64,000 nt of DNA from the NCBI GenBank assembly GCA_949752735.1, contig OX457042.1:58875797-58939796 (forward strand). The letters are read 5' to 3'. The DNA is from Lumbricus terrestris (lineage: Eukaryota > Annelida > Clitellata > Crassiclitellata > Lumbricidae). Below are positions 21,777-33,310 of the stretch, piece after piece; position 1 is the first letter of the stretch, and each line of letters opens with the position of its first letter. A model generated the notes under the pieces. The model was given only the letters and a program-made list of their open reading frames with translations. It was not told the origin of the DNA and did no database searches. The position numbers were made by a program, and so were the translations under genes.

Positions 21777-21949
21777 TTAATAACAGTAATGAATAGTATA
21801 GTAAAAATATGTAGGCCTAACTAATAAGTGTGAAGCATCCTGGTAATGAATCATTTTCTAGTTAGGATACGTAGCTTATTGTGATTCGACTTGAAGCGAC
21901 TATATGCTAAAGGAGTCATCAGGTTTGATTAGATCAGTTTAGATGTTCA

Positions 21950-22277
21950 CTGTTTGCACTGTTGGAGTGCCGCAGGAATCTGTCCTTGAAACCTTACTAT
22001 TTATCGTCTTTACTTCCCCAATCAGTCGTATTGCTAACCACTTTTGAGTCAAATTCCAGCAGTAGGCCTAATATGCGGATGATACCCAGCTCCATATTGT
22101 TTTGTCACATACTGATCAGTCTTGCAAACTTAAACTTGAAGAGTGTCTTTCATCTATGTACTCCTGGTTTTGTTTCAATGGTTTGACCATAAACCCTGAC
22201 AACTCTGAGGCAATTTTGTTCGGGTCACGCCAGCGCCTGCGCTCTTTCTCTTCACTTTCCAATATCGACCTCATCGG
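21950..22277 (+). mobile_element. LINE reverse-transcriptase fragment
   Basis: The plus strand reads VGVPQESVLETLLF, then YADDTQLHIVLSHTDQSCK and FNGLTINPDNSEAILFGS. This is the GVPQGSVLGP...YADDTQL block of CR1/L2-type polymerases, with a stop and frameshift between. It is broken on the right by the MITE fragment at 22278. Confidence 0.8.
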
Positions 22278-22556
22278 TGTCACGAAATAAAGTATTCCCC
22301 CTCGTATGATGAGAAGTTGAATAAACCACTTCTGCGTATATTTATTTTTGCACATTAACTTCTATCTGATGTGCTTTGAACATAGAAACTAACAGGTATG
22401 TTTATTCGTACTAGATAATTTTGTTAGCTCCGGTTTTAGAGCACTTAGCACTTAGCGTTTTAATGCTGTTGCATTTGGAGCACCTAAGAACATTTTAGAG
22501 TCAATAAATAAATTCGACTTGCCTTGCTTTGAACATTGCTTAGGACACTTAAAATA
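22278..22556. mobile_element. Truncated MITE, same family as 33921-34369
   Basis: It begins TGTCACGAAATAAAGTATTC and aligns with the first half or more of the complete element at 33921, including CTAACAGGTATGTTTATTC and the AGAGTCA..AATAAATTCGA stretch. It lacks the right end. Confidence 0.75.
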
Positions 22557-22844
22557 ACTGCATTGTATTGTATATAAGCATTTATAAAGCGCCTCTTACA
22601 GACTAACTTACAGCTATTTAGAGGCGCTCTAAGCGTGACACCTCCGAGGCAGCTAGAAAGACTTCAAGCAGCGAAGGGTTGAAGATGACACGCCCCAATA
22701 AGATCTTACTACGGATAGTGAGAGGCAGGCCATTCCACATAGAAGGGCTCCCAATGTTGGGAAACTGGATAAATGGATAAATGGATAAATTCTTACGATG
22801 AAACATTTAGATAACTTTTTTCAATAATTATATTTATTTAGTAG

Positions 22845-22912
22845 AAGAACATAAAAGCCTACCGAATGGAGAAATTGAGACGAATGCAACTACGACTACA
22901 AGTCATACTGCG
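22845..22912 (+). CDS. Gene C, exon 2 (short linker)
   Basis: This 68-bp exon lies between TTTAGTAG and GTAAGATT, phase 1 in and phase 0 out. It reads EHKSLPNGEIETNATTTTSHTA. Copy D (46517-46584) has the same length and EERKRLRNGEIEEN-type sequence. The phases fit exon 1 (1) and the F-box exon (0). The acceptor could be 3 bp earlier without changing frame. Low-complexity Thr-rich linker; no domain. Confidence 0.68.
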
Positions 22913-23734
22913 GTAAGATTGTTCAATTAATTTTTCTAAAGCAACTGATTTTAAGGTAGTAACCAGGTTAATAGCTCGATCAACTCGATTGTCTTATTTG
23001 ACTGATGCTTTTTTATATAGGCTATATCTTTTATGTTTAGGCTATGTATCGTCGTTGGAATAGAGTCTCTTCAAGTTCCCTACTCAGAGGCACCTTCCGG
23101 ATCTCCTGGCACCTTCAAGTCACCGAACCCAACGTTCACTACACAACCGCGCCTTGTATATCAAAGACTGAAGCACGGCACAATAGTCGAGGGGTGACAA
23201 TGACTTTTAGTCCGGTGGCACAAACGGAAGCAAGGGTTACCAAGTCCCCATTTGTAGATGAAGGCAATGGACATAAAGTCAGGCCCAGAGCGATTAATTA
23301 ACGTTTAGCTGCAGTTACAAAATAACTGTGTGTAAATTTCTCTTCCAGTTATGGCATTTCGGGAACGTATGTACTAGGCCTAAATGTATTATAAACTGTA
23401 TAGCAGCATACAACGTAAAACAGGTTCCTATAATTAAGAAATTCTAAATTAACTGGTGATGGACCGTGTCTTACCAAGCTTTGGTCATGTCTCGAGTTAT
23501 ATGCTGGAAACACGGGAGTCCCAGAAGCTCTGTTGCTCCTCGGGTATCTAAGAACACCGCCTCTCAGTCAGATGGGGTGCTTCTTGTTCCAATCGCACGA
23601 ACTTAAAATGTGCAGAATTGACCCTTTTAGACTGTGGGCCAAGTTGTCTGTTATGGGCTTACACAGGAGCTCCGAAAGTCTTCCTGGGGCTCTAATAGTG
23701 GAATTTTTTATTCCACTCAGAACTCTAGATTTTC

Positions 23735-23817
23735 CCTGCTAGACTCTGGAGCGTCTTTGAGTAGTACACTTGGAGAAACACTATAGAAATTCTTGAATGA
23801 ATGAATGAATGAATGAC
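23735..23817 (+). mobile_element. SINE-tail fragment ending in GAATGAAT repeats
   Basis: GGAGCGTCTTTGAGTAGTACACTTGGAGAAACACTATAG followed by TTCTTGAATGAATG. The same fragment in the same position lies upstream of the F-box exon in copy D (46918-47128) and, more degenerate, in copy B (5221-5290). It is thus an old shared insertion. Confidence 0.65.
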
Positions 23818-23869
23818 ATCCGAGTTCGTCTTCCATGATTGTCAACGTTCCATGTTTTTTTTATTACAG

Positions 23870-24056
23870 TTGTATGATCTTCCAATGGAGATCTTGGACA
23901 TGATCTTGCGAAAGTCTTATCTGCATTGGATATTGAATTCATCAACAGAGCAGAGAGATGAAGAAGTCATCAGGTCTCTGTCGTCAGTCGACTTTTGCTT
24001 TAATCGAAGAATTAACAGAAAACGGTTCAAGAGAGCAATCTGGCGTTTCTTGAAAG
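23870..24056 (+). CDS. Gene C, F-box-like exon (exon 3)
   Basis: A 187-bp exon after TTTATTACAG, ending TTGAAAG before GTAAGG (phase 0 in, phase 1 out). It reads LYDLPMEILDMILRKSYLHW, then SLSSVDFCFNRRI and RFKRAIWRFLK. The leading LP.EILDMI and the second helix with CFNRRI match the F-box pattern. Known F-box proteins dock on Skp1 in SCF ubiquitin ligases; here that role is inferred from sequence only. All three visible copies are the same length and open. Confidence 0.78.
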
Positions 24057-24937
24057 GTAAGGTTCTTTAAAAAGTATTGTGACAGTTGTCCGAATTTGTT
24101 CGCTCGACCTCAAGACTTGCGCATAAATTTTTTAAGCAAATATAATCTCAAAACCTTGTTAAGGTTAGCTAACAACGACGCATTTTAAGTACCTCACAAT
24201 AGCACAGCCTTCAGGCTACTTGCACATAAAATTTCTCGTGGACAGGTCGGGTAACTTGCTTCCACCGTTCTTGTACATAAAGTTATGTGGCTCTTTATTA
24301 TCCCCTCTGATTTATCTTCTTTTCAGATTTCGATTTAAAATAGCCTAGTGTGCGACCACCAACTTTTGTCTTTTCAAACGTATTCGCTTTTTCTTTTCGT
24401 TTTTGTGTCCAAAATTTGTGTTTATATTCCATCGTTATGAAATAAATAATCATTAAATGATTTGTTCATACTTATGATTGAAATCGAACAATGCATAATA
24501 ATTTAGCAGAAGAGCGTTCTGAGACGTACGTTGACGTGTTAGGTGGCAAATACTGATAACTAAGGTAGGCCTAATGGGCAGTTGCCTGATAGTTAAGTAG
24601 GCTAGTTCTTGTAATGTGACAGTAATATCAGGCTATAATAATTATTATGTAAAACTCAATAAATCATAAACTTTGCATAGACTAAGTCACATTATAAGTG
24701 ATTATAGCCTGGGCCCGCAGTCCGCAATCAGCATAATTATGAAAAGCTTAAATTTAGTGTAGCCTAGGCCTTCTACGGGTCCCTAAAAGTCTCCGGGCTC
24801 CTGGGCATTTGCCCTCTTGCCCCCCCCTCTCGGCGGGCCTGATATAAGAGAGAAACTTTCATGAAGACCCGGAGTTAGTGCTTCAAATGTCCATCATTGA
24901 TTGTTGATGCAGTTTTCCCTCGTTAGTTGGTTACTGG

Positions 24938-25435
24938 TAGGGCTGCCAACTCTTGATTTCGCCATTCCGGGACGTCCGCAGTCACTAGGCCTATATATAT
25001 ATATATTATATATGTATATATTATATATATATATGGCATCTGTACCAATTTACACTGTCCAGTGTGTCCACATAGCCTATATTGCATCCATGTAATATAG
25101 ACACAAAGTCATGGAAAAATCAACACGGCATCTCTCAAAATGCATTACAACGGACTTATGGTAGGTCTGCATAGGACACAAAGTGTCAGAGGTTTGTAAA
25201 GTTTTCAAGACTTGAACCCAGCGCTGGCAACATTCGAAGTTCAGCCAACAACGCTAGGTTTAACAACACAGAACGCAAAATCATCACACAACTTGCCGAG
25301 TTTAGTGTTCAAAATGACAACATTAATTTTTTTCTACCACAAATTTCCGGACAATTTGAGATCAATCCGGGACACGGGACGCACAGGGCCGATACCGGTA
25401 CTGTCCCGGCGAAACCGGGACGGTTGGCAGCCCTA
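24938..25435. mobile_element. 498-bp hAT-like non-autonomous element in gene C intron 3
   Basis: It starts TAGGGCTGCCAAC and ends GTTGGCAGCCCTA, flanked by a perfect 8-bp duplication GTTACTGG (24930-24937 and 25436-25443). The subterminal CCGGGAC / GTCCCGG words are also inverted. No coding capacity. Confidence 0.93.
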
Positions 25436-25833
25436 GTTACTGGTATTCCAGTTGAAATCCGTAAGTAGCCTACATGTAATTTGATCATCCGTTATACTCT
25501 CCAACAAAAGTTATTATATTGCCATAATTATTGTACTGTGTCAGTGGGGCAGATAAAGATGATTAAAAATCTTATTTTGTAATGAAACTGCGAATTTATG
25601 CAAAGCCTACACGACACTAGCATCCTTTGTGTCACATTGCATGAAATTGGATATGGTAGACCCATTAGTCATAGGCCAGACATATTGGCGTAAATGCTTT
25701 CTTTTCTTAAAATTGAAAAAAAACTCAATTCAGTCATCAACGGCTTCTATTCGGTTTCTATTTCGATTTCTGTTTTTCTGCCAGCAATTCTGACATAAAT
25801 ATTTCGCTAAATTATAAAAGATTCTCTGATATA

Positions 25834-28230
25834 CTGCCGTGCTAAGCAAAATGACAGCGACTCAGTTTTTTTCCGTTTTTGAGTTAGCACTTGTTTTCAC
25901 ATCCTGACAACATATTCTATCATATCTGGAAGCAAGGAAATGGTATCTGTACAGGAATACAGAAAAAAGGAAATGAAATTAACAGTAACTCAATTGAGGT
26001 ATCATGGTGCTAAGCAAAAACGAGGCAACTAGAGTTACTGTCTTCTTGCTTAGTATCCGATGCATGTATTTTGATGGCCGACCGACCTACAGATAGTTCA
26101 ATATCGCAGCTTCCAATTAACTTAGAATCACCATCTTGGTGTTAAAACAGATACATTTAAGGTCAATGATTCCAATGGAACCATCCCAAATTTCCCCATG
26201 GCCTCAATAGCGGCCATTTTCCAAAATGGCCGACCAAAAAATGGATTTGTCAATATCTCGACTTTCAGTTCACTTGGAATTGTCATCTTGGTGTCAAGAC
26301 ATACATATTAAGGGTCAATGATTGCAATGGAGTCATCAAATATTTACCATGACCTTAATAGCGGCCATTTTCCAAAATGGCCAACCTAAAAGGATGGTTT
26401 TGTCAATTATCTCGGCTTTCAGTTCACTTGGAATCTTTATCGTACTGTTCAAGCATACGCATTTAAGAGCAAAGATTCCAAAAGGACTATAACAAAGTTC
26501 CCCATGGTGTCAATGGCAGCCATTTTCCAAAATGGCGACCAATATAGGAATATATCAATATTTTAGCTTCAAATTCCCTTATAATCATTATGTTGGCGTA
26601 TAAACATATGTATTTTAGGGCAATGGATCTATTCTAGCAATGGAGCCTTCGCAAATTTTCCCATCGTTTCAATGACAGCCATTTTACAAAAAAGGCCGAC
26701 CCAAAGATAGGAATTCACTCCAAGTTTACGCAATCTTTCGCCATAATTTAAGAGTTCCTGGGGCTTTGGAATACTTACCATTTAATATGTTTGTTTAGAC
26801 ACGAATATGACGATTCTAAGTAGACTGAAAGTTCTGATATTGATAATTTGGTATTTTGGTCGGCCATTTTGAAAATGACCGACGTTGAGGTTATGGGAAA
26901 AGTCTGCCATGGACCTTTTGAAGCCTTTGCCCCTACATTTGGATATTTAGACACCAAGATGACGATTCTAAGTGAATTAAATGCTGAGAAATTAGCAAAT
27001 TCCAGTTTAGTCGGCCATTTTGAAAAATGGCCGCTGTGACAATAGGAAGTTTTAGATGGCCCTATTGGAATCCTTGCCCATTCAAATGTATGTTTAGGCA
27101 CCAGGATGACGATTCTAAGTGAAATAGAGGATGAGATCTCTAAAAATATGTTGATTGGCCAGCCATTTTGAAAAATGGCTGCCATTGGGGCCAGATTGAA
27201 AATCTGCGATGGCCCTATAATTGACAAGTCTTTTTCTTAGGACTTGTTTGTGGTATGTGCCAAATTTTATGCAAAGTGAACATTTTCTCACCAGTCTGCG
27301 GCACTATAATGAAGACTTAGGCTATTGCTTTCTTGCTAAGCAGCAAGCCGATATTCAATGCTTCTATACTAACCCGTTGGAGGTGAGGTGGGGTGTGACA
27401 CACCCCAGAGGCATTCTACTTTAAATTTTTAGCGAAAAACATGGAGCCAGTTCTAATTATTTTTTTCTACCTTCGTGAATATGAAATACGGACACTTTAT
27501 CACAATTTCAGGTAATATGAATGAACAGTTGTTTTTATTTTGTTGCATAGCCTATTTAAAGAAAATTGCATTTTTCGTATACAAACAGTTATACATGTTG
27601 ATTTTATCAGCCATGATTTGGCATGCGAGTGTACCTTGAACACGTCAATTCTGTGCTGGCATTGAGAAGGCTGACGACAATGATGGCTAAAACATTTTAT
27701 GTTGTATTAAAAATATATATTATGGTTATTCGTGCATTTGATAATGTTGCACACATAAGGACCCAAACTTGCATGGGTTAAGTACACATTGGATGGGTTC
27801 ACCTTCTGGCCATCTAATAAGCATTGAAAGCAGATATTTGTTCGTGGTAATCGTCTGTTTAGTTGATTATTGATCATAGAAGAATAGTTTAACTCAACTT
27901 AGTATTTTCCATTTGATATCGCGGCTTGAAAATAAAAATATGTATTGGGGTTTGTCAAACCCCACCTCACCTCTGGCGTTACAAATCGTCACCTCACCTC
28001 CAAAAGGCTAAGCAAAAAAGACAGTGACTCATTCTTATACAATTTTTACTCAAATTTCACTAAAAACGAGTTTATTTCCTAAATTCACAAGTTTAGTTAT
28101 GACTGTTTGCAAAAATTCAGAAAGATTGAAGTATTATTTCTGGTTGGATTAAACCGATTTCTTCTTTGTCGTTTTACGCGGAATCACCTTTTTTGAGTTA
28201 GACCTACTGTCTTCTTGCTTAGCACGGCAG
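25834..28230. mobile_element. TIR element with TA flanks holding a large internal repeat array
   Basis: It begins CTGCCGTGCTAAGCAA and ends TTGCTTAGCACGGCAG, with TA on each side. Related CTAAGCAA/TTGCTTAG words recur inside (near 26010, 27330 and 28007), suggesting repeated terminal modules or nested insertions. The centre carries the 26090-27225 array. No transposase is recognisable. A TA duplication suggests the Tc1/mariner class but is weak evidence by itself. Confidence 0.65.
26090..27225. repeat. Inverted array of about 150-bp units with GGCCATTTTCCAAAATGGCC cores
   Basis: About four units run in one orientation to about 26690 (each with TTCACTTGGAAT..ATCTTGG and GCGGCCATTTT), then about three to four run reversed to 27225. 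The 150-aa open frame on the minus strand (26775-27227) is simply this repeat translated. The core is itself palindromic. Confidence 0.8.
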
Positions 28231-28232
28231 TA

Positions 28233-29086
28233 TCTATGATATATTTCTCAAAGTTTGTCCTTCCATTTGTGTGTATGTATGTATGTCCGGATGTCCGGAT
28301 GTATTTTCACACTTCGTCCCAGAAAACCAAAATTTCACGGGTGGCTTACCGGTGGAGGTCAGAGTTAGTGGTGGGGTGTTGTGGGGAAGGGGGTGGGGTG
28401 GGGTGGGGGTGGGGTGGTGGAAGGTGGGGTGGTGGGGGGGAGAAATTTGGAGGGAAATGTTTTTCCCCGAAAACCAAAATTTCACGGGTGGCGTACAGGT
28501 GGAGGTCAGAGTTAGTGGTGGCGTGTTGTGGGGGTGGGGAGGTGGGGTGGGGGAGGTGTCGAGTGGGAGGTGTAGGGGTGGGCCTGGTGGATGGTGGGGG
28601 GGGAGAAATTTGGGTGAAATTTTTTCCCCGAAAAGTAAAATTTCACGGGTGGCGTACCGGTGGAGGTCAGAGTTAGTGGTGGCGTGTTGTTGAGAGGGGG
28701 ATAGAGGGAAGAAATTTTGGGGGGGAATTTTTTTTCCCCGAAAAACAAAATTTCACGTGTGGCGTACCGGTGGAGGTCGGAGTTAGTGGTGGCGTGTTGT
28801 GAAGGGGTGGGGAGAGGTCTGGGGGAAAATTTTGGGGGGATTTTTTCCCTGAAAACCAAAATTTCACGGGTGGCGTACCGGTGGAGGTCGGAGTTAGTGG
28901 TGGCGTATTGTGGAGGTGGGGGAGAGTGGGAAAAATTTGGGGGGGAGCAAATTTGCCGCCCGAAAACCGAAATTTCTCGGGTGGCATACCGGTGGAGGTT
29001 GGAGTGGTGGGGTGTGGTGTGGTGAGGTTGTGGCCGGAGTGGGTCGAATCCTAAATTTCCCGGGCAACGCCGGGTACCTCACCTAG
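28233..29086 (+). mobile_element. Helitron-like element with a G-rich minisatellite interior
   Basis: It starts TCTATGATATATTTCTC after an A and ends with hairpin CCCGGGCAACGCCGGG, then CTAG before a T. This is the Helitron pattern: TC...hairpin...CTAG between A and T, no inverted ends. The interior has about six units of roughly 110-140 bp sharing AAATTTCACGGGTGGCGTAC and GGTGGAGGTCAGAGTTAGTGG. A minus-strand relative lies at 53705-54627. Non-autonomous. Open frames through it are repeat artefacts. Confidence 0.8.
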
Positions 29087-29143
29087 TAGACTAATAAAGC
29101 TGTGATGTTATTCTATGGTAATGATGGTTTTCATGTCTTTTAG

Positions 29144-29431
29144 ATTTCTATGGAAAAACCAAGAACAGATCTGCAATCATAAGAAACAACAGAAACTATC
29201 TCCTAGAAAATATTCAACCGAATGAGGAGTTAATCGCTTCTATGTTGTATCACAACTGTATAACACAAGAACAAAATCACTTCATCCAACGACAGAATTC
29301 AACACAAGATAAGAGCGCAGAGCTTCTGTTCGTAGTGGAATCTTTCGACGAAACAAAGTTTTCAAATTTCGTCAAATGTCTTCGACAAACCAACCAGAAG
29401 ACAGTGACACGAATCATAGAAAATGGAGGAG
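29144..29431 (+). CDS. Gene C, CARD exon (exon 4)
   Basis: The exon lies after GTCTTTTAG and ends GGAGGAG before GTGAAA (288 bp, phase 1 both sides). It reads basic linker KTKNRS, then NRNYLLENIQPNEELI, CITQEQNHFIQ, SAELLFVVESF and FSNFVKCLRQTNQKTV. Six-helix CARD pattern of the usual length. A Helitron-like element ends only 57 bp upstream, yet the acceptor and its pyrimidine tract are preserved. CARDs polymerise through like-with-like contacts; the partner is unknown. Confidence 0.83.
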
Positions 29432-29593
29432 GTGAAAAGTCTAAACTTTATTTAAAGACCAATGATTTGCACATAACACATTCTTCATAATAATAATAGT
29501 AATAATAATGATGACTGGAACTTTTAGCGTGACACAATCGAACAAATCGTGGCCGCTCCAGACGACACTAGCTATGTACTGAAGTTTATATTA

Positions 29594-29644
<51 letters not shown>

Positions 29645-29645
29645 A
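29594..29645. repeat. (TTA)n microsatellite
   Basis: ATTATT run after exon 4 of gene C. It is followed at 29690-29750 by a fragment of the AGAGGCGCTCCC SINE-type sequence in reverse orientation. Confidence 0.9.
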
Positions 29646-29814
29646 TTATTTTCATTCTTGCTATTAATTTGTTTGTATGTGCACTTGTTATAGCGCCCCA
29701 TCAAGCTATCTCTGTACTCAGAGGCGCTCCCGACTGCAGAGCGGACACTGCAACGGAGTTTCACGCCGAAGCGCTGAGCAATTGCGAGTGAAGGACTTGC
29801 CCAAGTTCCCGACG

Positions 29815-30760
29815 TGGCGAAGTGAGGTGGAAAGAGAGGAAAGGAGGGAGCGGGAGCGGGAGAAAGAGGGAGGAGGGAGCGGACGGGATGGAGAGAGAGA
29901 GGGGAAGGATCGAGGAAGGGGAGGGACGGAAGGGAGTGAGGGAGGAAAGGAGAAGGAGGATGTAGGGAGGCAGGGGAAGGGATGTGCCGGATGGAGGAGA
30001 GGGGAAGGGGAGGAGAGGGGACGGCAGAGAAGGGAAGGAGGAAGGAGAGTTGGGGAGGAGAGGGGAGGGGTAAAGGGGTAAATCTTCTTGACAAAAAAAG
30101 ACATATTTGCAATCGATTTAGATTTCAATTTGTTGCACATCCGTCCGTCGATTTCCATTCGAATGCGGTCGTGTTTTTATGGCGCATATCCGCCCGTGTT
30201 CTTGTAGCACATAATATTATGTTGCTGTCGGTTTATACAAAATCAAGGATCTGGGAAACATTCACCACTTGCTTTCAAATTTACACACAACGTTCAATTC
30301 GAATTCGAGCGATGCGTGTTTTATGCTTTTCTGGAAAAACACAACTTTGCATTCAATTCGAGCTATTTCAACTTGTTTGCATTCGAATGCGGCCATGTTT
30401 TTATGGCGCTTATCCGCGCGTGTTCTAATAGCGCATATATCTATGTAGCTATCCGGAAGGGAGGGGTTGAGGGAGAAAGGGAGGGAGAGGAAGCGGGATG
30501 AAGAAGTAGGGAGGGAGCGGACGGGATGGAGGGAGGGAGGGATGCAGGGAGGCAGGGAAAGAGAGGGGAGGGAGGGAGTAGAGGGGAAGTGCGAGGGGAA
30601 GGGGGAAAAGGAGATAGAGGAGGAGGGGAGGGGGAAAGGGAGGGGGAGGTGAGGGGAGTGAAGGGAGGGGAGGGGGAGAGGAGGGATGGGAGGCAGGAGA
30701 GGAGGAAGGGGAGGAGGAAGGGGAGGAGGAAGGGAAGGGGAGGGGGAGGGAGTCTTTTCA
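29815..30760. repeat. Two purine-rich GGGAGGA tracts flanking a duplicated segment
   Basis: Tracts at 29818-30080 and 30455-30755 are almost pure G/A and share GGGAGCGGACGGGATGGAG. Between them a roughly 200-bp unit occurs twice (GCATTCGAATGCGG...GTTTTTATGGCGC at about 30160 and 30380). The long Pro/Ser or Gly/Glu/Arg frames here are artefacts. Such mirror-type purine tracts can form triplex DNA, but that is only a possibility. Confidence 0.8.
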
Positions 30761-30829
30761 ACAATCCAACCTGTTACCTGCGTAGTTAGGACCACTGTGT
30801 TATAGTAATACCACTTACTCGCAATATGT

Positions 30830-30935
30830 TCTACCAGGGGTTTTGTCCTACCCTGGGGGAATTATCCCGGGGATTTTGGTCCGGGGAGTTTGTCCGGGGT
30901 GTTTTTGTCTAGGGGGAAATGTCCGTGCCCCGAGG
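30830..30935. repeat. Short GGGG.TTTTGTCC array
   Basis: About six degenerate units like GGGGATTTTGGTCC or GGGGAGTTTGTCC, similar to the arms of the foldback element at 52654-55096. Possible solo arm. Confidence 0.5.
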
Positions 30936-31138
30936 TTTAACATCGAATTCCTTTCCTGACTCTTCTTGCCACTCATTTTTTCGGCCGGGAACAAAACAAT
31001 AATCATCTACAAGTTGTTTATCTCAAACATCCAATAAAACAGTTAAGTTTTGTGCAACTTTGCTCCATTTACCTCAAAGACTCTGATTTCTTTGCTGCTC
31101 TTTGATCTTTATCATAACGTGTTACGTTCATTGTGAGG

Positions 31139-31375
31139 GGTGGTCAGTAGCTCAGTGGTCGTTAAACTGAGTGTCATCCACGCAACCCGGGTTCGAGCCT
31201 CATTCAGGGCATTAATTTATTAAAGTTTCTGTTAACTGCCAGTGACGCTTTTCTGTTGTGTTGTTTGACTCGGGTTAGGCCGAAAATAAGATACTCCCTT
31301 CCACTTCTAGCTTGGCCGATCCTGGAGTAATCCAGCACTTAGGCCATTAGTGTTAAGTTACCGATCCCACTGCTG
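31139..31375 (+). mobile_element. tRNA-derived SINE, type 3
   Basis: Box A TAGCTCAGTGG (31148-31158) and box B GGTTCGAGCC (31190-31199) have tRNA-like spacing, but there is no acceptor-stem pairing. A non-tRNA body continues to about 31375. Probably a SINE and not a functional tRNA. Confidence 0.65.
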
Positions 31376-31405
31376 TAAAGCCGACCTGCGTGCCATGCTA
31401 TAGTG

Positions 31406-32391
31406 CAGCGTTTCCCAAACTTTCTTGGCCACGAAACCCTTCACGTCGTAATATTTTCTGGCGGAACCCCAATCTCAACTAAACGCATTGAATCATGCGG
31501 AACTCACGGGAAGCAAAGACTACCAATAATTATAGGCGTATACATACCTACATACATTAAATTTTAGAATGTTTATTTTTCTTACAATATCATGAAAGAT
31601 TAAATTGCACGGTTAAAAACTACAATTTGTGAATCCTACTGAGTGTAGCCTATGGCATGTATACCCTACATGAGGTTAGAATGTGAAGGTTAATTGGAAT
31701 TCTGCTTCATTCGTTATAGGTTCGTAATCTCAGTTAGAATAGTTGGCTGCTTTTCACCTTCATTGAATGGTTTCGTATCCTATTATCGCAATTCATGAAA
31801 AGAAAGCATTGAACCAAGTTCGCTTTCAGGTCGTGAAAATGATTTGCAATTTCTGAACGATGGTTTCCTCGGGAACCATTAAAAATCGTGTGAGTTTGGA
31901 AAGCGTTCCACGTTTCTAATTGAATAAAAGAGGGTAGAACCCTAGCTAGCGTAGGCCTACGTAGAAGTCACTCAATTTTGGCAAATTTCACACAAACAAA
32001 TTAAAATCACTATTTGTTGCTATTGCTACAAGATTAGACTTGGCGATTCTTTTTAAACTTGTGTTTTACGGTGCACACGCTAGTTTCGTCAAGATAACGT
32101 TAACAAAGATGACTGCGTCTCTGTTCAGACTAAGACCTAAAGCTCTGACCTACAGTCAGCAGTGATGTCCAAGCTTATACAAACTACATAATAGGCTAAT
32201 TATTGGATTGCTAATAATCATTGAAAGTCGGGTGAGGACAAAAGACGATTGACGCTAGTTTCAAACTTCCAGTGCATTTTCAAAAGCTGCTTGAACTGTT
32301 GTATTGCAGTAAAATTTCTCAAAAAAATTTCCTTTTTCTCAACTTCTCGCGAAACCCTTGGGTTCCACGGAACCCAGTTTGGGAAACGCTG
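31406..32391. mobile_element. 986-bp hAT-like non-autonomous element in gene C intron 4
   Basis: It starts CAGCGTTTCCCAAACTT and ends AGTTTGGGAAACGCTG. A perfect 8-bp duplication, CTATAGTG, flanks it (31398-31405 and 32392-32399). The adjoining GAAACCC / GGGTTCC words are also inverted. No transposase frame. Confidence 0.95.
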
Positions 32392-32879
32392 CTATAGTGG
32401 GCCATATTTCGTGTAACCTATACCTGTAATCATTCTGCGGTTTGTCAGATTGAGTCATTATAGATTATTATTATTATTATTGTCGAAATAAATATATCCG
32501 TGCATTTGCGTGTTGGGCCCTTTAGTAGGGTGGAGTGAAAAAAAAAATTCTTTCCTTTTTAGAAGCTAGACTATTTAAAATGTGCCAAATGTCCATAGTA
32601 ACAATCCTGCCAAATGATATTATTTTCTGACAACTGCTTGATCGCCCTTCACCCAATTGAAATAACTGGCATTGTAACCATTGAAGTGGGCCTATAAATG
32701 AAGCATTTCGACGATGCCAAAGGTATTGTCCATTATGTGCCATTAGGTCCCGTTTGCAAAATGGTGTTGGGGGAGTTTCTCACTTCCAATCGATCAGTGG
32801 GTCCCTGGACATGAAAAATCACCGAGGTGCTTGTCTGCCATGACGCCACGAATGACGTAATTGACAAATCCAATATGGC

Positions 32880-33250
32880 CGCCGCCGGCCATATCGGAAA
32901 ATTCATATTCTTTATTTCTTGCAGTATATGCACGTGTAATACCTCTAATGGTACTGATTTAGGTGTGTAGAATTCATTTATGATATTGCTTTTGTCATCA
33001 GGGGTCATCTTGAGGTCGCAAGGTCATGGTCAAGGTCATTTTCCCATCTTTTTCTTTCATTTTCCATTTCTTTCAGCTTATGAACGCGTAATACCTTTAA
33101 TTGTACAAATTCCTAGATGTCGAATTCATTTCTGATATTGGTTTTTCATCAAAGGTCATCTTAAGGTTATAGAGGTCAAGGTCAAAGACACTGAGTTTCA
33201 TATTTTTCATTTATTACGGCTTATGCACGCGTAATACCTCTAATGTTACT
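32880..33250. repeat. About 2.5 tandem copies of a roughly 150-bp unit
   Basis: Units share CGTAATACCTCTAATG, GAATTCATTTATGATATTG and CATCAAAGGTCATCTT-type words, with AGGTCAAGGTCA strings. Inside the hAT-like element; no coding. Confidence 0.75.
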
Positions 33251-33310
33251 GAATCCTCCGATTATAATATTATGTCAGCGGCATGGAGCCGTCACAGATC
33301 CTGAAAAACG

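Noticed and set aside
26775..27227. 150-aa minus-strand ORF
   Set aside because: It repeats the same roughly 50-residue string three times because it lies in the GGCCATTTT array.
28215..29082. Gly/Val-rich and Pro/Thr-rich open frames up to 153 aa
   Set aside because: They follow the minisatellite inside the Helitron-like element; the minus-strand relative at 53688-54428 does the same.
29636..30795. Several 100-177-aa frames rich in Pro/Ser or Gly/Glu/Arg
   Set aside because: Low-complexity translation of purine tracts; no domain and frames overlap on both strands.
31139..31210. Functional tRNA gene
   Set aside because: Boxes A and B are present but the acceptor stem does not pair and a non-tRNA body follows, so a SINE fits better. 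The same holds for 38058 and 38600.
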